In this document: positions 25,250 to 34,373 of the stretch, piece by piece
Numbering within the stretch: the first letter of the stretch is position 1
Layout: the number at the start of each line of letters is the position of its first letter
Source of the DNA: JACMRP01 sp047302465
GTDB taxonomy: Bacteria; Bdellovibrionota; Bdellovibrionia; Bdellovibrionales; Bdellovibrionaceae
Assembly (NCBI RefSeq): GCF_047302465.1
Contig: NZ_CP178621.1
Location: forward strand, 3,100,001 to 3,164,000
Length of the DNA: 64,000 bases
Reading direction: 5' to 3'
The notes under the pieces: model-generated
Seen by the model: only the letters and a program-made list of their open reading frames with translations
Databases searched by the model: none
Told to the model about the DNA's origin: nothing
Position numbers and translations under genes: made by a program

Positions 25250-26063
25250 GACCTTGCTCCTTCACTTCCTTACGATTGTACTCAGAACGAATTTTTTGCT
25301 CTTGCTGTTTGATCTCGCCTAAGATCTTTTTCACGTCGCCTTCCGAAAGCTCTTGGCCCTTGAATTGGCGAGGTTGCTGCTTTTGGTTTTGCTGATACTG
25401 CTTAGGCTGTTCTTTTTTATCTTTGCCATCTTGGCCGTCTTTTTGATCTTGCTTCTGCTGTTGATCTTTAGGATCTTTGCCATCCTTCGGATCTTGCTTC
25501 TTTTGTTGATCCTGCTGTTGCTGCTGATCCTTTTGGTCTTTTTGATCCTGGCTATCGCCGCCCTTGCCTTGTTGTTGCTGCTGTTGGATCAAAAGCTCGA
25601 TATTGGTTTTTGCTTCTTTCGAAGTCGGATCAAGCTCTAAAGCCTTTTGATAGAACGCCAAAGCTTCATCGACTTTTTTGCCTTTGCCAAAAAGCTGAGC
25701 CTGATTGAAATACCCCATGAATTTGACTTCGTCGTCTTTGGTGTATTTCTCGGCATTCTGATAAGAGGTCATGGCTTTTTCAGGCTGTTGCTGAGCCTCA
25801 TAAACTAAACCCAAATCCAAATGCGTTTCCGCAGAGAACGGGTCAAACTCGAGAGTCTTCACGTAAGAATCAAAAGCAGCACCATAACTTTCAAGTTTAA
25901 ATAAACCATTCCCCTGACGATTTAAGTAAAGACTCTTTAAATGTGGGAAATTCGGTGACGACACCCAGCTTGGATAGAACTTCAGCATCCCACTCCAGTT
26001 CAAGAACAAGAGCGAAAGTCCCAGCATAGCGACAATGAGGATAACAATTCCGCTTTTCTTCAT
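25233..26063 (-). CDS. batC: BatC-like TPR protein with a Gln/Lys/Asp-rich tract
   Basis: A 276-residue protein with an N-terminal TM helix (about 5-25), then two to three TPR motifs (YLNRQGNGLFKLESYGAAF, AETHLDLGLVYEAQQQPEKA, EALAFYQKALELDPTSKEAK; about 48-155). From about residue 160 to 240 the chain is almost entirely Q, K, D, G and P, a low-complexity tract, followed by a charged C-terminal helix (LSEGDVKKILGEIKQQEQKI). TPR plus Gln-rich tail is a common BatC layout. It starts with an ATGA-type overlap with batB (26060-26063). Confidence 0.85.
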   Translation of the reverse strand: MKKSGIVILIVAMLGLSLLFLNWSGMLKFYPSWVSSPNFPHLKSLYLNRQGNGLFKLESYGAAFDSYVKTLEFDPFSAETHLDLGLVYEAQQQPEKAMTSYQNAEKYTKDDEVKFMGYFNQAQLFGKGKKVDEALAFYQKALELDPTSKEAKTNIELLIQQQQQQGKGGDSQDQKDQKDQQQQQDQQKKQDPKDGKDPKDQQQKQDQKDGQDGKDKKEQPKQYQQNQKQQPRQFKGQELSEGDVKKILGEIKQQEQKIRSEYNRKEVKEQGRDKDW

Positions 26064-27121
26064 ACCGGCGGTACCTCATAGCGGCCCTTCCAAAGTTTGA
26101 AGGACGAACGGCGTTCCCCTAAGAAGAGCTCTACTAAGCCTAAGAGAATTCCAATAAGAAGGAACAATTGAAAGCGCTCTTCATATTGAACAGCCATTTT
26201 GGATTCAAATTCTGATTTTTCAAGTTTTGCCAAATCATCAGCCACACTTCTAATGTATTCGCTGCCAAAGGTCGCAAAATAAAAAGACCCTTCGCCAGCT
26301 TGAGCAAGTGCACGAAGCGCATCCCCTTTGACTGCGGTAATAACCGTCTGTCCGTTACGATCTTTTTTATTGGATTTCCAAAAGCCCATGCCGTCTTTGA
26401 TTGGAATCGGTCCACCTTTTTCAGTTCCGTAAGCCAGACTGAAAATCTTGATCCCTTGCTCTGCCAATTTTTTGGCAGCTTCCATCGCACCTGGTTCGTG
26501 ATCCTCACCATCTGAAGCCACTAAGATCACACGAGTCACTTTTGCTGTGTCATCATCAGCAACGCCACCACGTTTGAAAGATTCAGCCGCAACTTTAAGG
26601 GCGTCTTCGAAGTTCGTCCCTTGGCTGCTGACTGAATTCGGGCTTAAAGATTCCAAATACATTTTAACGGCATTCGGGTCATTTGAAAGCGGAGATAGTA
26701 CTGCCGCAGTTCCTGCAAAGGCAATCACGCCCACGCGATTGCCAGGCATTCTGTCGAGCAATCTGCTTAAATCCGTTTTTGCCTGTTCCAAACGATTTGG
26801 GCGTACGTCTTCAGACATCATACTTTCAGAGACGTCGATGACCAGCATGATCTCGACACCTTCGCTTTTGATCTCTTGCATACTTTGACCCATTTGTGGG
26901 CGCGCAAGAGCTAGGACGAAGAACAAAATCACCAAGCTTTGTAGTACACGCTTAGCGTTTCTTTTTTGAATCGAAACAGAGCTGCTTAGGAACGGATAAA
27001 GGCGTGAGCCAATGACTTCGGCCATTTTTTTCTGCGCACGTTTATGGAAAATCACCGCCAGCACCCATAATACCGGAATGGCCCACAAGAAATAAAATGC
27101 CAAAGGATTTTCAAAGCGCAT
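26060..27121 (-). CDS. batB: BatB-like VWA protein
   Basis: A 353-residue membrane protein with TM helices near the N-terminus (about 8-24 and 58-74) and one near the C-terminus (about 318-336) flanking a von Willebrand A domain (about 88-310). The metal-ion-dependent adhesion site is intact: DVSESM (DxSxS), the later Thr in SSQGTNFEDAL and the Asp in VASDGEDHEPG. It sits in the membrane with the VWA domain probably on the periplasmic side and should work with BatA. It shares its start base (27121) with the last base of batA. Confidence 0.9.
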   Translation of the reverse strand: MRFENPLAFYFLWAIPVLWVLAVIFHKRAQKKMAEVIGSRLYPFLSSSVSIQKRNAKRVLQSLVILFFVLALARPQMGQSMQEIKSEGVEIMLVIDVSESMMSEDVRPNRLEQAKTDLSRLLDRMPGNRVGVIAFAGTAAVLSPLSNDPNAVKMYLESLSPNSVSSQGTNFEDALKVAAESFKRGGVADDDTAKVTRVILVASDGEDHEPGAMEAAKKLAEQGIKIFSLAYGTEKGGPIPIKDGMGFWKSNKKDRNGQTVITAVKGDALRALAQAGEGSFYFATFGSEYIRSVADDLAKLEKSEFESKMAVQYEERFQLFLLIGILLGLVELFLGERRSSFKLWKGRYEVPPV

Positions 27122-28134
27122 TATGGCACCCTCCTTAAGAAGGTCTTAGCCAAAAGAACCGCAATCACATAACAAATCAAAGCAGCTTGAAGGTATGGCG
27201 AGAATAGCTCTGTATAACGAGTGAACTTATTGACATCGACTTTGGTTTTTTCCAAAGAGTCGATTTCGCGGAAGACGCCTTCTAAAGAGTCCTCTTTAGT
27301 CGCTCGGAAGTATTTGCCGCCCGTGTCTTTCGCCATACGACCTAAAAGATCATCATTCACGGTACTATCAAATGGCTGATAGGTTTTTACTTTGTTGCCA
27401 AAGATATCACGTTGGTAAATTGGGATTTTTGTAGGTCCATCTTTACCGATACCGATCGAGTAAATCTTTAAATCATAACCTTTAGCGATCTCAAGAGCTG
27501 TTTCAGGGTCAATCGTACCGCTGTTGTTTTCCCCGTCCGTCATGAAAATCATAATGCGGCTTTTTGCGGTTGAATCTTTCAAACGGCCGGCAGCGTTCGC
27601 AAGGGCGACACCGATTGCAGTTCCGTCTTTGATATTGGCATTGGCAGCTGTCGTGATTTCTTTTACGCGCTCAAGGATCAATTGATAATCTAAAGTTAGT
27701 GGAACCAATGTGAAAGACTCGCCGGCAAAAACCACAAGACCGATACGATCAGAGGTTCTGCGCTCGATAAAGCGCTGAATGGTTTCTTTCGCCGCTTCCA
27801 TACGATTGAGCGGCTTCATGTCTTCGATCAACATACTGTCTGAAACGTCCAGGCAGATGACGATGTCGATCCCTTCAACATTCTTTTTTACTTTGGTGTT
27901 GGCCTCTTGCGGACGAGCAAGTGCTACGATCGCAAGTACTATCGCCACAGCCTTCAACAACGATGGCACAACCATCAAACGTGTGCGCGCACTGGGTTTG
28001 ATAGTTTTAATAATTTTTAAAGAGCTGAACTGTAAAGATGGAATCTTTCTTTTTCTGTGCAGAAAGTTCCAAACCAAAATAGCCACTAGAGGAATTAACA
28101 GAGCTAAGGCCCAAAGGGTCTTCCACTGAATCAT
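27121..28134 (-). CDS. batA: BatA-like VWA protein
   Basis: A 337-residue membrane protein: N-terminal TMs (about 7-24 and 56-73), a VWA domain (about 90-300) with complete MIDAS residues (DVSDSM, KDGTAIGVAL, MTDGENNSG), and a C-terminal TM (about 312-332). It is paralogous to the adjacent batB product. Its start (28134) overlaps the preceding gene by 4 bp (ATGA). Confidence 0.92.
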   Translation of the reverse strand: MIQWKTLWALALLIPLVAILVWNFLHRKRKIPSLQFSSLKIIKTIKPSARTRLMVVPSLLKAVAIVLAIVALARPQEANTKVKKNVEGIDIVICLDVSDSMLIEDMKPLNRMEAAKETIQRFIERRTSDRIGLVVFAGESFTLVPLTLDYQLILERVKEITTAANANIKDGTAIGVALANAAGRLKDSTAKSRIMIFMTDGENNSGTIDPETALEIAKGYDLKIYSIGIGKDGPTKIPIYQRDIFGNKVKTYQPFDSTVNDDLLGRMAKDTGGKYFRATKEDSLEGVFREIDSLEKTKVDVNKFTRYTELFSPYLQAALICYVIAVLLAKTFLRRVP

Positions 28135-29081
28135 CGTTCCCCCTTCTGAGCAGTTTCAGCCTGAATCATCAGGTTTTCGATGCCTTCGAGGGTTTTTCTT
28201 AAGGTCTCTGCCAATTGGCTGATGTCTTTGCCGGCCAATTTCTGATCAGCACCTTCGGCTTTGCGGAATTCACCAAAAAGATCGTGAATGCGTTTTGAGT
28301 AAGACTCATAAACCGGAGGATGATATTTGCGAATGTCTTTAACGATCAGACGCTCATTCCACTCAAACGCGGGAACTTTCAAACGACGGCTTATGTAGAC
28401 TTTAAACATGCGTGAAAGTTCTTTAGTACCTTCGCGTAACTCCGCAAGCGTGCCTTCTTTACCGTAGAATACGGGATTGCTTCTTTGCAATCGGCGCATC
28501 GATTGATGGAACTCTAAAAGCGGACTTAAAGCGGAATCATGCTCTTTCAAACGTAATAACATTTCACGGCGTTGATTGTAGCGCCAGATTTTAAGCGCGA
28601 TCATGATCGCCATAAAACCGATGGACCCTAAGAGTGCCAACCAATACAAAGCAGGCACCGGAATCGTTGCAGGACCGAAGGGACCGTAAGGTTCTACTTT
28701 CGGTTGTTCTTGTCCTTCGATGTGGACACCTTGTTGCTGTTGCGGCTGCTGAGGCGGCAGGATGCTCACGACTTCAAATTGCACTTGGCCCAGATCCAGA
28801 GTTTGTTCTCCGTCTGTTAACACCAATTGCGGGATTTGATACTGAGCTGGAAGATAACTTGTGACTTTTAGATCGGCTTCTTCGGGCGAGCGGAATTCAA
28901 ACCCTAGAAGTTTGAGTTGGTATTTGAAGTTCTCATCACCAACAAATTTCAGGTTCTCTAGTTTCAGAGTTTTTGGCCAGTCGCCTTTGCACGCCAAATA
29001 GAATTCACGGCCCACCGTGAGTTGATTGTCCTCAAGGCCAGAAACTTTTGGAATGTCTAGAGAGCACTGAAAGGCCGCCAT
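28131..29081 (-). CDS. Membrane protein of the moxR-bat operon (DUF4381-like layout)
   Basis: A 316-residue protein with an N-terminal beta-rich region (about 1-115) containing no clear signal peptide, a Gln/Pro linker (about 110-135), one TM (about 146-166, LYWLALLGSIGFMAIMIAL) and a helical tail of 140 residues. It occupies the slot between the DUF58 gene and batA, where moxR operons usually encode a small membrane protein (DUF4381 type). The tail resembles the cytoplasmic tails of BatD-like proteins. Overlaps batA by 4 bp. Confidence 0.65.
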   Translation of the reverse strand: MAAFQCSLDIPKVSGLEDNQLTVGREFYLACKGDWPKTLKLENLKFVGDENFKYQLKLLGFEFRSPEEADLKVTSYLPAQYQIPQLVLTDGEQTLDLGQVQFEVVSILPPQQPQQQQGVHIEGQEQPKVEPYGPFGPATIPVPALYWLALLGSIGFMAIMIALKIWRYNQRREMLLRLKEHDSALSPLLEFHQSMRRLQRSNPVFYGKEGTLAELREGTKELSRMFKVYISRRLKVPAFEWNERLIVKDIRKYHPPVYESYSKRIHDLFGEFRKAEGADQKLAGKDISQLAETLRKTLEGIENLMIQAETAQKGER

Positions 29082-29087
29082 ATACCA

Positions 29088-29954
29088 CTATCTCTTTTTA
29101 AAGAACGCCACCAAAGGATCTACGTAATCCTCGCCACCGTTCACATCCACTCTTTCCACTTGAGCCAAACGCAGCTGCTTATCGCGGACTTCTCTGCGTT
29201 TGTTGAGTTCCCGCAAATAATCTTTACGGAAAGCTTCTGAAGACGTATCCACAGTCACGACTTCACCCGTTTCTGGGTCTTGAAGTTCAACAATGCCAAG
29301 ATCTGGCAACGTGCCTTCGGATTTATCATTCACTACACAAGCCACAACTTCGTGCTTACGCCCCAAAAGGCGCAAAGCCTGATCGTAACCTTCATCAAAA
29401 AAGTCAGAAAAAATAAACACCGTCGCGCGCTTTTTTAAAAGACCTTGTAAGTAAGTCAAAGCGCTTGAAATCTTGGTCTCGTGACTTTTTGGTTTGTAGT
29501 AAAACAAATCACGCAAAATACGGTGCACGTGACCACGACCCTTTTTCGGTGGCACAAAATGCTCCACCTGGTCCGAGAAGAGCAATAATCCCACTTGGTC
29601 ATTATTCTTTACAGCCGAAAATGCCAACAAAGCCGCTAAGTGAGTCATCACTTCGCCCTTGAAATACTCGCCCGTTCCAAAATCTGTCGAGCCACTGACA
29701 TCCACCGCAAGGATGATGGTCAGCTCACGCTCTTCTTCGAAAGTTTTAATGTAGGGCTTGCCAGTCCGAGCCGTCAGCGGCCAAGAAATAGCGCGCACGT
29801 CATCACCGGGCACGTATTCGCGGAAGTCCGAGAAAGTCATCCCCTGCCCTTTGAAGTGAGTATGGTACTCACCCGCAAAAAGATTATTCACCAGTTTTCT
29901 GGTGTTGATCTCTAGCAGTTTAACTTTCTTTAGGACCTCAGGAGGAAGACTCAA
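29088..29954 (-). CDS. DUF58 domain protein of the moxR-bat operon
   Basis: A 288-residue cytoplasmic protein. The N-terminus (LEINTRKLVNNLFAGEYHTH) and the DUF58 signature FSDFREYVPGDDVRAISWPL (about 42-61) are clear. The rest folds like a VWA domain, with a MIDAS-type DVSGST (about 89-94) and FIFSDFFDEGY (about 176-186). DUF58 proteins are regular partners of MoxR ATPases and Bat VWA proteins. It starts with TTG one base after the moxR stop, with GAGG about 9 bases before it. Confidence 0.9.
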   Translation of the reverse strand: MSLPPEVLKKVKLLEINTRKLVNNLFAGEYHTHFKGQGMTFSDFREYVPGDDVRAISWPLTARTGKPYIKTFEEERELTIILAVDVSGSTDFGTGEYFKGEVMTHLAALLAFSAVKNNDQVGLLLFSDQVEHFVPPKKGRGHVHRILRDLFYYKPKSHETKISSALTYLQGLLKKRATVFIFSDFFDEGYDQALRLLGRKHEVVACVVNDKSEGTLPDLGIVELQDPETGEVVTVDTSSEAFRKDYLRELNKRREVRDKQLRLAQVERVDVNGGEDYVDPLVAFFKKR

Positions 29955-29955
29955 G

Positions 29956-30948
29956 TTACGCTACCTCGATTTGTGTCAGGATTTCTTTGATCACATCATC
30001 AGCACGGATGTTTTCAGCTTCAGCTTCGTAAGTCAGAATCAAACGATGGCGAAGAGTATTGTAAGCAATCGCTTTTACGTCTTCAGCCGTCACATAACCA
30101 CGTCCACGAATGAACGCATGCGCTTTTGCTGCACGGAAAAGACCGATCGTCGCACGCGGAGAACCGCCCACGTTGATCAAATTCGCAATACGGCTTAAGC
30201 CATATTCCGATGGATGACGAGAAGCCATTACGATCTCGACGATGTAGTTTTTAATTTTATTATCAACATAGATTTGATCCGCACGTTCAGAGACGCGCAA
30301 CAGATCTTCTTTCGAGATCACTGGGTTTACAACAGGCTTGCCGTTGATACCCATGCGGTTCAAGATTTCAAGCTCGTCACCTTTTGTTGGGTAGACAACG
30401 TTGATTTTAAACATGAAACGATCCATCTGGGCTTCAGGAAGTGGATAAGTACCCTCTTGCTCAAGCGGATTTTGTGTTGCTAGAACCAAGAATGGATTTT
30501 CTAAACGATAAGATTGGTCGCCGATCGTAACTTGTTTTTCGGCCATGGCTTCAAGAAGTGCTGATTGCACTTTTGCGGGCGCACGGTTGATCTCATCCGC
30601 TAGAACGATGTTTGTGAAAACAGGTCCTTTACGTGGATTGAACTCGCCCGTTTTAGGATTAAAGATCATAGTACCGATCAAATCCGTTGGCAGAAGATCC
30701 GGAGTAAATTGAATCCGCTGGAAGTCGAGAGAGATGGTTTTAGAAACCGTCGCAATCGTGAGTGTTTTGGCTAGACCCGGCACACCCTCCAAAAGAATGT
30801 GACCCCCAGTCAAAAGACCCATCATGATGCCTTCGACCATTTCTTTTTGTCCAACGACGACTTTGCTGATTTCTTGCATCATCTTGTCGACGAATTGACT
30901 CTCCTGTTTAATCGCAGCGTTGAGAGCCATGATATCAATTTCACTCAC
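29956..30948 (-). CDS. moxR: MoxR-family AAA+ ATPase
   Basis: A 330-residue cytoplasmic AAA+ protein of the MoxR group, thought to act as a chaperone for VWA-domain proteins. Walker A is GGHILLEGVPGLAKTLT (about 48-64), Walker B IVLADEINRAP (about 113-123), sensor 1 FLVLATQNPLEQEGTYPLPE (about 153-172), and the arginine finger region follows in AQMDRFMFK. The lid domain contains GGSPRATIGLFRAAKA. It is the first gene of a seven-gene operon. The start is GTG at 30948, preceded by GGAGG at 5 bases. Confidence 0.95.
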   Translation of the reverse strand: MSEIDIMALNAAIKQESQFVDKMMQEISKVVVGQKEMVEGIMMGLLTGGHILLEGVPGLAKTLTIATVSKTISLDFQRIQFTPDLLPTDLIGTMIFNPKTGEFNPRKGPVFTNIVLADEINRAPAKVQSALLEAMAEKQVTIGDQSYRLENPFLVLATQNPLEQEGTYPLPEAQMDRFMFKINVVYPTKGDELEILNRMGINGKPVVNPVISKEDLLRVSERADQIYVDNKIKNYIVEIVMASRHPSEYGLSRIANLINVGGSPRATIGLFRAAKAHAFIRGRGYVTAEDVKAIAYNTLRHRLILTYEAEAENIRADDVIKEILTQIEVA

Positions 30949-31073
30949 AAAATACCTCCGATGAGACCATGGACTATTTCACAATTTTGCTGAGAGCAGC
31001 GCAAGCTAAGTCTTGCTGCCGCTACGCACTACTTTCTGTTGCAAGGCACTTCGATAAGTGGGAAAAATAAAGT

Positions 31074-31907
31074 ATGACAGCAAACTCTACCAAGGTCTGG
31101 ATTTTTATTCTTATTAGCTCACTCACTCTGCTGGTTCTCGGTTATGAAATCGCAGAGCGTATGGGTCTTTTCGTGGGCTTTCTGCTTGCGGTGGCTTTGA
31201 ACTTCTTCGTGTTCTTCTACGGAGAATCACAAATTCTGACGAGTTTGCATGCAAAACCACTCAGGGGCCAAGACCCCTGGGGCATATTAGAGTACGTTGA
31301 AAAGTACGCGGACCACGTGGGACTTCCACTGCCAGAGATTTATTTAATCCCAAGCGAGACTGAAACCGCCTTTTGCGTCAGCCAATCCTGGAGAAAAGGC
31401 GCTATCGCCCTGACTTCAGGTTTAGTAAAAAACTTCAGCAAAGAAGATCTAGAGGCCGTGATTGCGCACCAAGTGTGTTCACTCAAAAAACTGGATAACT
31501 TCGCAGTCGGTATCACAAGTGTTCTTGCCAATGCCTTAATTGGACTCGGCCGCCTGCTTGATCATTTCTGGCCACCGAATTATTTCCTACTCAAAGAGCA
31601 AAAACAAAAGCCATTCATGAAAGCTTTCGCCCCTATCGGCTGGAGCCTCGTGAAAATCGCAACCAGCCACAAACGTTTTTATGAAAACGACCTGCAAGCG
31701 GCAGAATTAATTCACGACCGCTTCCGCATGGCCGAAGTGTTGTGGCGTTTAGAGGGCTTGGCACAAGCGCAGCCGCTGGCTCCGCCTCCGTGCTCAAGCC
31801 ACTTGTTTATCGTAAACCCTGAAGGTTATCGTCAAAAACTATTACTTAAGTCCCATCCGTCGATTGAAGTGCGCTTACAGAAGCTGATGGGCTACTACCC
31901 GATTTAA
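31074..31907 (+). CDS. HtpX/M48-like protein with a destroyed active site
   Basis: A 277-residue membrane protein with two N-terminal TM helices (about 7-24 and 30-49), as in HtpX, and a cytoplasmic domain aligned to M48 peptidases: ETETAFCVSQSWRKGAIALTSGL corresponds to the NAFAtG...AVTTGLL region and FSKEDLEAVIAH leads into the zinc helix. The expected HExxH reads HQVCS (132-136), so both the catalytic Glu and the second zinc His are lost. A later DLQAAE replaces the usual ExxxD-like zinc Glu region. It is therefore predicted to be proteolytically dead and to act as a scaffold or adaptor. Divergent from moxR, 10 bp upstream of the DUF1844 gene. Confidence 0.8.
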   Translation: MTANSTKVWIFILISSLTLLVLGYEIAERMGLFVGFLLAVALNFFVFFYGESQILTSLHAKPLRGQDPWGILEYVEKYADHVGLPLPEIYLIPSETETAFCVSQSWRKGAIALTSGLVKNFSKEDLEAVIAHQVCSLKKLDNFAVGITSVLANALIGLGRLLDHFWPPNYFLLKEQKQKPFMKAFAPIGWSLVKIATSHKRFYENDLQAAELIHDRFRMAEVLWRLEGLAQAQPLAPPPCSSHLFIVNPEGYRQKLLLKSHPSIEVRLQKLMGYYPI

Positions 31908-31917
31908 GAGGTCTTCA

Positions 31918-32166
31918 ATGCCTGAAAAAATGGAAGCGTCCTTTTCAATTCTTGCCATGTCTATTGCCTCTTCCGCAGCTATGGCCATGGGTCTGGCCCC
32001 AGATCCTCAAAATGGCAAGCTTGCCAAAGACAAAAACATGGCCAGATTCAATATTGACCTATTGGTGATGTTGAAAGAGAAAACCAAAAACAATCTGACC
32101 AATGATGAAAAGGCGTTCTTAGACAGTGTCATCAGTGATTTACAAATGAAGTTCGTTCAAGTCTAA
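31918..32166 (+). CDS. DUF1844 protein
   Basis: An 82-residue protein matching DUF1844 by its composition and order: MEASFSILAMSIASSAAMAMGLAPD (the Ala/Met-rich helix), NGKLAKDKNMARFNIDLLVMLKEKT, and a C-terminal helix NDEKAFLDSVISDLQMKFV. The function of the family is unknown. It lies 10 bp after the HtpX-like gene and 33 bp before htrA, so the three are probably one transcript. Confidence 0.85.
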   Translation: MPEKMEASFSILAMSIASSAAMAMGLAPDPQNGKLAKDKNMARFNIDLLVMLKEKTKNNLTNDEKAFLDSVISDLQMKFVQV

Positions 32167-32199
32167 GTTTTTAGATTTAAGTAGAAACAGGAGTAACCC

Positions 32200-33645
32200 A
32201 TGAGAAAATTCTTTTTCGCGTTCGTGAGTATTTTAGTTGTCGCGGGATTGGGTCAGGCACAAGTTCCGCAAAAAAGTCCCCCACCACTGAAGCTTTCAGA
32301 CCCGATGCCCGGGAATCTATTCGTAGAGCTTGGCCGAGTCATCAACCCGGCGGTGGTGAATATTTCTACCTTAGCAAAACCAAGAGTGAACAACCGTCAG
32401 TATCGCGATCCGATGCTCGAGATGCTAGAGCAATTCTATGGCGTACCGATGCAGCCTCGTCAGCAGATGCCGCCACAAAGTGGCAAGCCTCGTCCATTTG
32501 GACTGGGCACGGGCTTTATCATCCGTGAAGACGGTTTGATCGTGACAAATAGCCACGTGATTCAAGGCGCTGATGGTATTCAAGTACAGCTGAGCGAAAA
32601 AGCTGAAAAGCTTTACGATGCCAAAGTCATCGGCTTTGACGAGCGTACTGACATTGCACTTATTAAAATCACTCCAGATGGCAAACTGCCAGTTGCGGCT
32701 TTGGGATCTAGCAAAGATGTCGAAGTTGGTGAATGGGTGGCCGCTTTCGGAAATCCTTACGGCCATGGTCACTCGATGACAAAAGGGATTATCTCTTCAA
32801 AGGGTCGCGAGATTGGCGAGATCAACAAAATCCCACTTCTGCAAACTGATGCCAGCATTAACCCAGGGAACTCGGGCGGACCGCTTGTGAACTCGAAAGG
32901 TTATGTGATTGGTGTGAATTCAGCGATCGATGCGCGTGCACAAGGCATTGGCTTTGCGATTCCGATTGATGAGGTGAAAGCCATCATTCCGCAGCTTGAA
33001 AAATCAGGCCGTATCGAAAAAGGCCTCATCGGTGTGCGCTTAGGTGATCTAGATCCCAACATTGACCCTGAGTACTTGGGCCTTAAAGACGCTGAAGGTG
33101 CTGTGATCGTCAGTGCTGAGCGCGGCGGCCCTGCTGCCAAAGCCGGTGTGAAACCTTACGACATCGTGACTGAGTTTAATGGCAAAAAAATCAAAAGCTC
33201 TGTCGATTTGATGGATGCTGTGAGTGACGCGAAGATCGGCAGCAATGCCACTATGAAGGTCATCCGCGATCGTAAACCTGTCACACTGACAGTGAACATC
33301 GCTAACCGCCCGGATCTAACAAAAGGCACAGAGAAAGCTCCATCAAAGGGGTATTCGGGACAAAAAGCTCCGTTCAATTTAGGCTTCACCGTCAGTGATT
33401 TAAGCGCGGCGCTTCGTGACGATTACCAAATCCCAAGCGAAGTGAACAATCCGATGATCACCGAGGTAGAACGCGGGAGTCTCGCTTCCCAAGCGGGTTT
33501 CAGAGTGGGTGATCTGATCTTGGATGTGAATAAAAAAGAGGTCTCTAAGGCCTTAGATGTGTCGAAATACCTCAAGAAAGGCTCGAACACTCTTCGTATC
33601 GTGCGCGGAGGCGCATTGATGATCGTGACGTTTGACACAAAATAA
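32200..33645 (+). CDS. HtrA/DegP-family periplasmic serine protease
   Basis: A 481-residue exported protease/chaperone for misfolded envelope proteins. It has a signal peptide (about 4-20), a trypsin-like domain with the full catalytic triad H119 (TNSHV), D151 (DERTDIALIKI) and S225 (NPGNSGGP), then PDZ1 (about 275-365, KGLIGVRLGDL onward) and PDZ2 (about 390-478, NLGFTVSDLSAAL onward). A Gln/Pro/Met-rich stretch (about 80-97) corresponds to the LA loop. Preceded by AGGAG at 8 bases; a strong terminator follows. Confidence 0.95.
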   Translation: MRKFFFAFVSILVVAGLGQAQVPQKSPPPLKLSDPMPGNLFVELGRVINPAVVNISTLAKPRVNNRQYRDPMLEMLEQFYGVPMQPRQQMPPQSGKPRPFGLGTGFIIREDGLIVTNSHVIQGADGIQVQLSEKAEKLYDAKVIGFDERTDIALIKITPDGKLPVAALGSSKDVEVGEWVAAFGNPYGHGHSMTKGIISSKGREIGEINKIPLLQTDASINPGNSGGPLVNSKGYVIGVNSAIDARAQGIGFAIPIDEVKAIIPQLEKSGRIEKGLIGVRLGDLDPNIDPEYLGLKDAEGAVIVSAERGGPAAKAGVKPYDIVTEFNGKKIKSSVDLMDAVSDAKIGSNATMKVIRDRKPVTLTVNIANRPDLTKGTEKAPSKGYSGQKAPFNLGFTVSDLSAALRDDYQIPSEVNNPMITEVERGSLASQAGFRVGDLILDVNKKEVSKALDVSKYLKKGSNTLRIVRGGALMIVTFDTK

Positions 33646-33680
33646 AATTTAATTTATAAGTCAAAAGGTGTTTTCTTGGA

Positions 33681-33708
33681 GGCTCACGTTGAAACGTGGG
33701 CCTTTTTT
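33681..33708 (+). terminator. Rho-independent terminator (htrA)
   Basis: GGCTCACGT (33681-33689), loop TGAA, ACGTGGGCC (33694-33702) form a 9-bp stem with one G-U pair, followed by TTTTTTG. Confidence 0.92.
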
Positions 33709-33820
33709 GTGTTTTTTGTCCACATTCCAAAATGAGACATCTTTATCACAAAAGGGTGATGAGACGCGGTTAATTTGGACCTAGGTCTTAAGTTTATTAA
33801 CAGAAAAGCCGTTGGTTTGT

Positions 33821-34213
33821 ATGGAACACACAAAAGAAGAAGACAACAGAAGTCCCCTAATTAAGCACGTAACAGCAAAGGCAGGACAAATGAAAGTCAC
33901 CGAAGTGAAGGTATTTCCAGTCAACGAAGACCGGTTGAAGGCCTACGTCTCCATCACGATCGACAACAGTTTTGTAGTCCGCGATCTCAAAATCATACAA
34001 GGCACGAGTGGACTATTCGTCGCCATGCCCAGCAAAAAGCGCAAAGATGGCCAATTCAGAGACATCGCTCATCCCCTCAATCAGGAAACGAGAACTTTGA
34101 TAGAGGACCTAGTATTTGAGGCCTATGAAAAGGAACTCAAATCCATGGGTGCCACACTCGTAAATCTGAAGCGCCAAAAAGCCCCCGTCCAAGAATACGA
34201 CGACGAGCTTTAG
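33821..34213 (+). CDS. spoVG: SpoVG-family RNA/DNA-binding protein
   Basis: The core MKVTEVKVFPVNEDRLKAYV ... FVVRDLKIIQGTSGLFVAMPSKK ... FRDIAHPLNQETR is the SpoVG signature. In other bacteria SpoVG binds nucleic acids and adjusts expression of surface, virulence or sporulation genes. From ATG 33821 the protein has 130 residues, with a 23-residue acidic extension before the canonical SpoVG start. An internal ATG at 33890 begins exactly at the usual family start (MKVTEV) and would give 107 residues; neither start has a strong Shine-Dalgarno, so the choice is open. Ends before a terminator. Confidence 0.9.
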   Translation: MEHTKEEDNRSPLIKHVTAKAGQMKVTEVKVFPVNEDRLKAYVSITIDNSFVVRDLKIIQGTSGLFVAMPSKKRKDGQFRDIAHPLNQETRTLIEDLVFEAYEKELKSMGATLVNLKRQKAPVQEYDDEL

Positions 34214-34302
34214 AAACTAAAACAGCAGATAAGCCCCTGGCCAAGACCCGAAGTTGGGACTTCGCTTTGGTTTTGCCACGCGTTATGCTGCTGTAATTTT
34301 AG

Positions 34303-34344
34303 GCGGCTTTGAGAAAATACTTGCTCTCAGAGCCGCTTTTTTTT
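34303..34344 (+). terminator. Rho-independent terminator (spoVG)
   Basis: GCGGCTTTGAGA (34303-34314) pairs with TCTCAGAGCCGC (34325-34336), a 12-bp stem with one G-U pair, followed by eight T. It separates spoVG from the tRNA gene. Confidence 0.93.
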
Positions 34345-34373
34345 AGTTTACGAGCTTCATAGTTCAACTATGT

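Noticed and set aside
25340..25585. CRISPR-like or tandem repeat DNA in batC
   Set aside because: The repeated look comes from Gln/Lys/Asp codons in a low-complexity protein tract, with no spacer structure.
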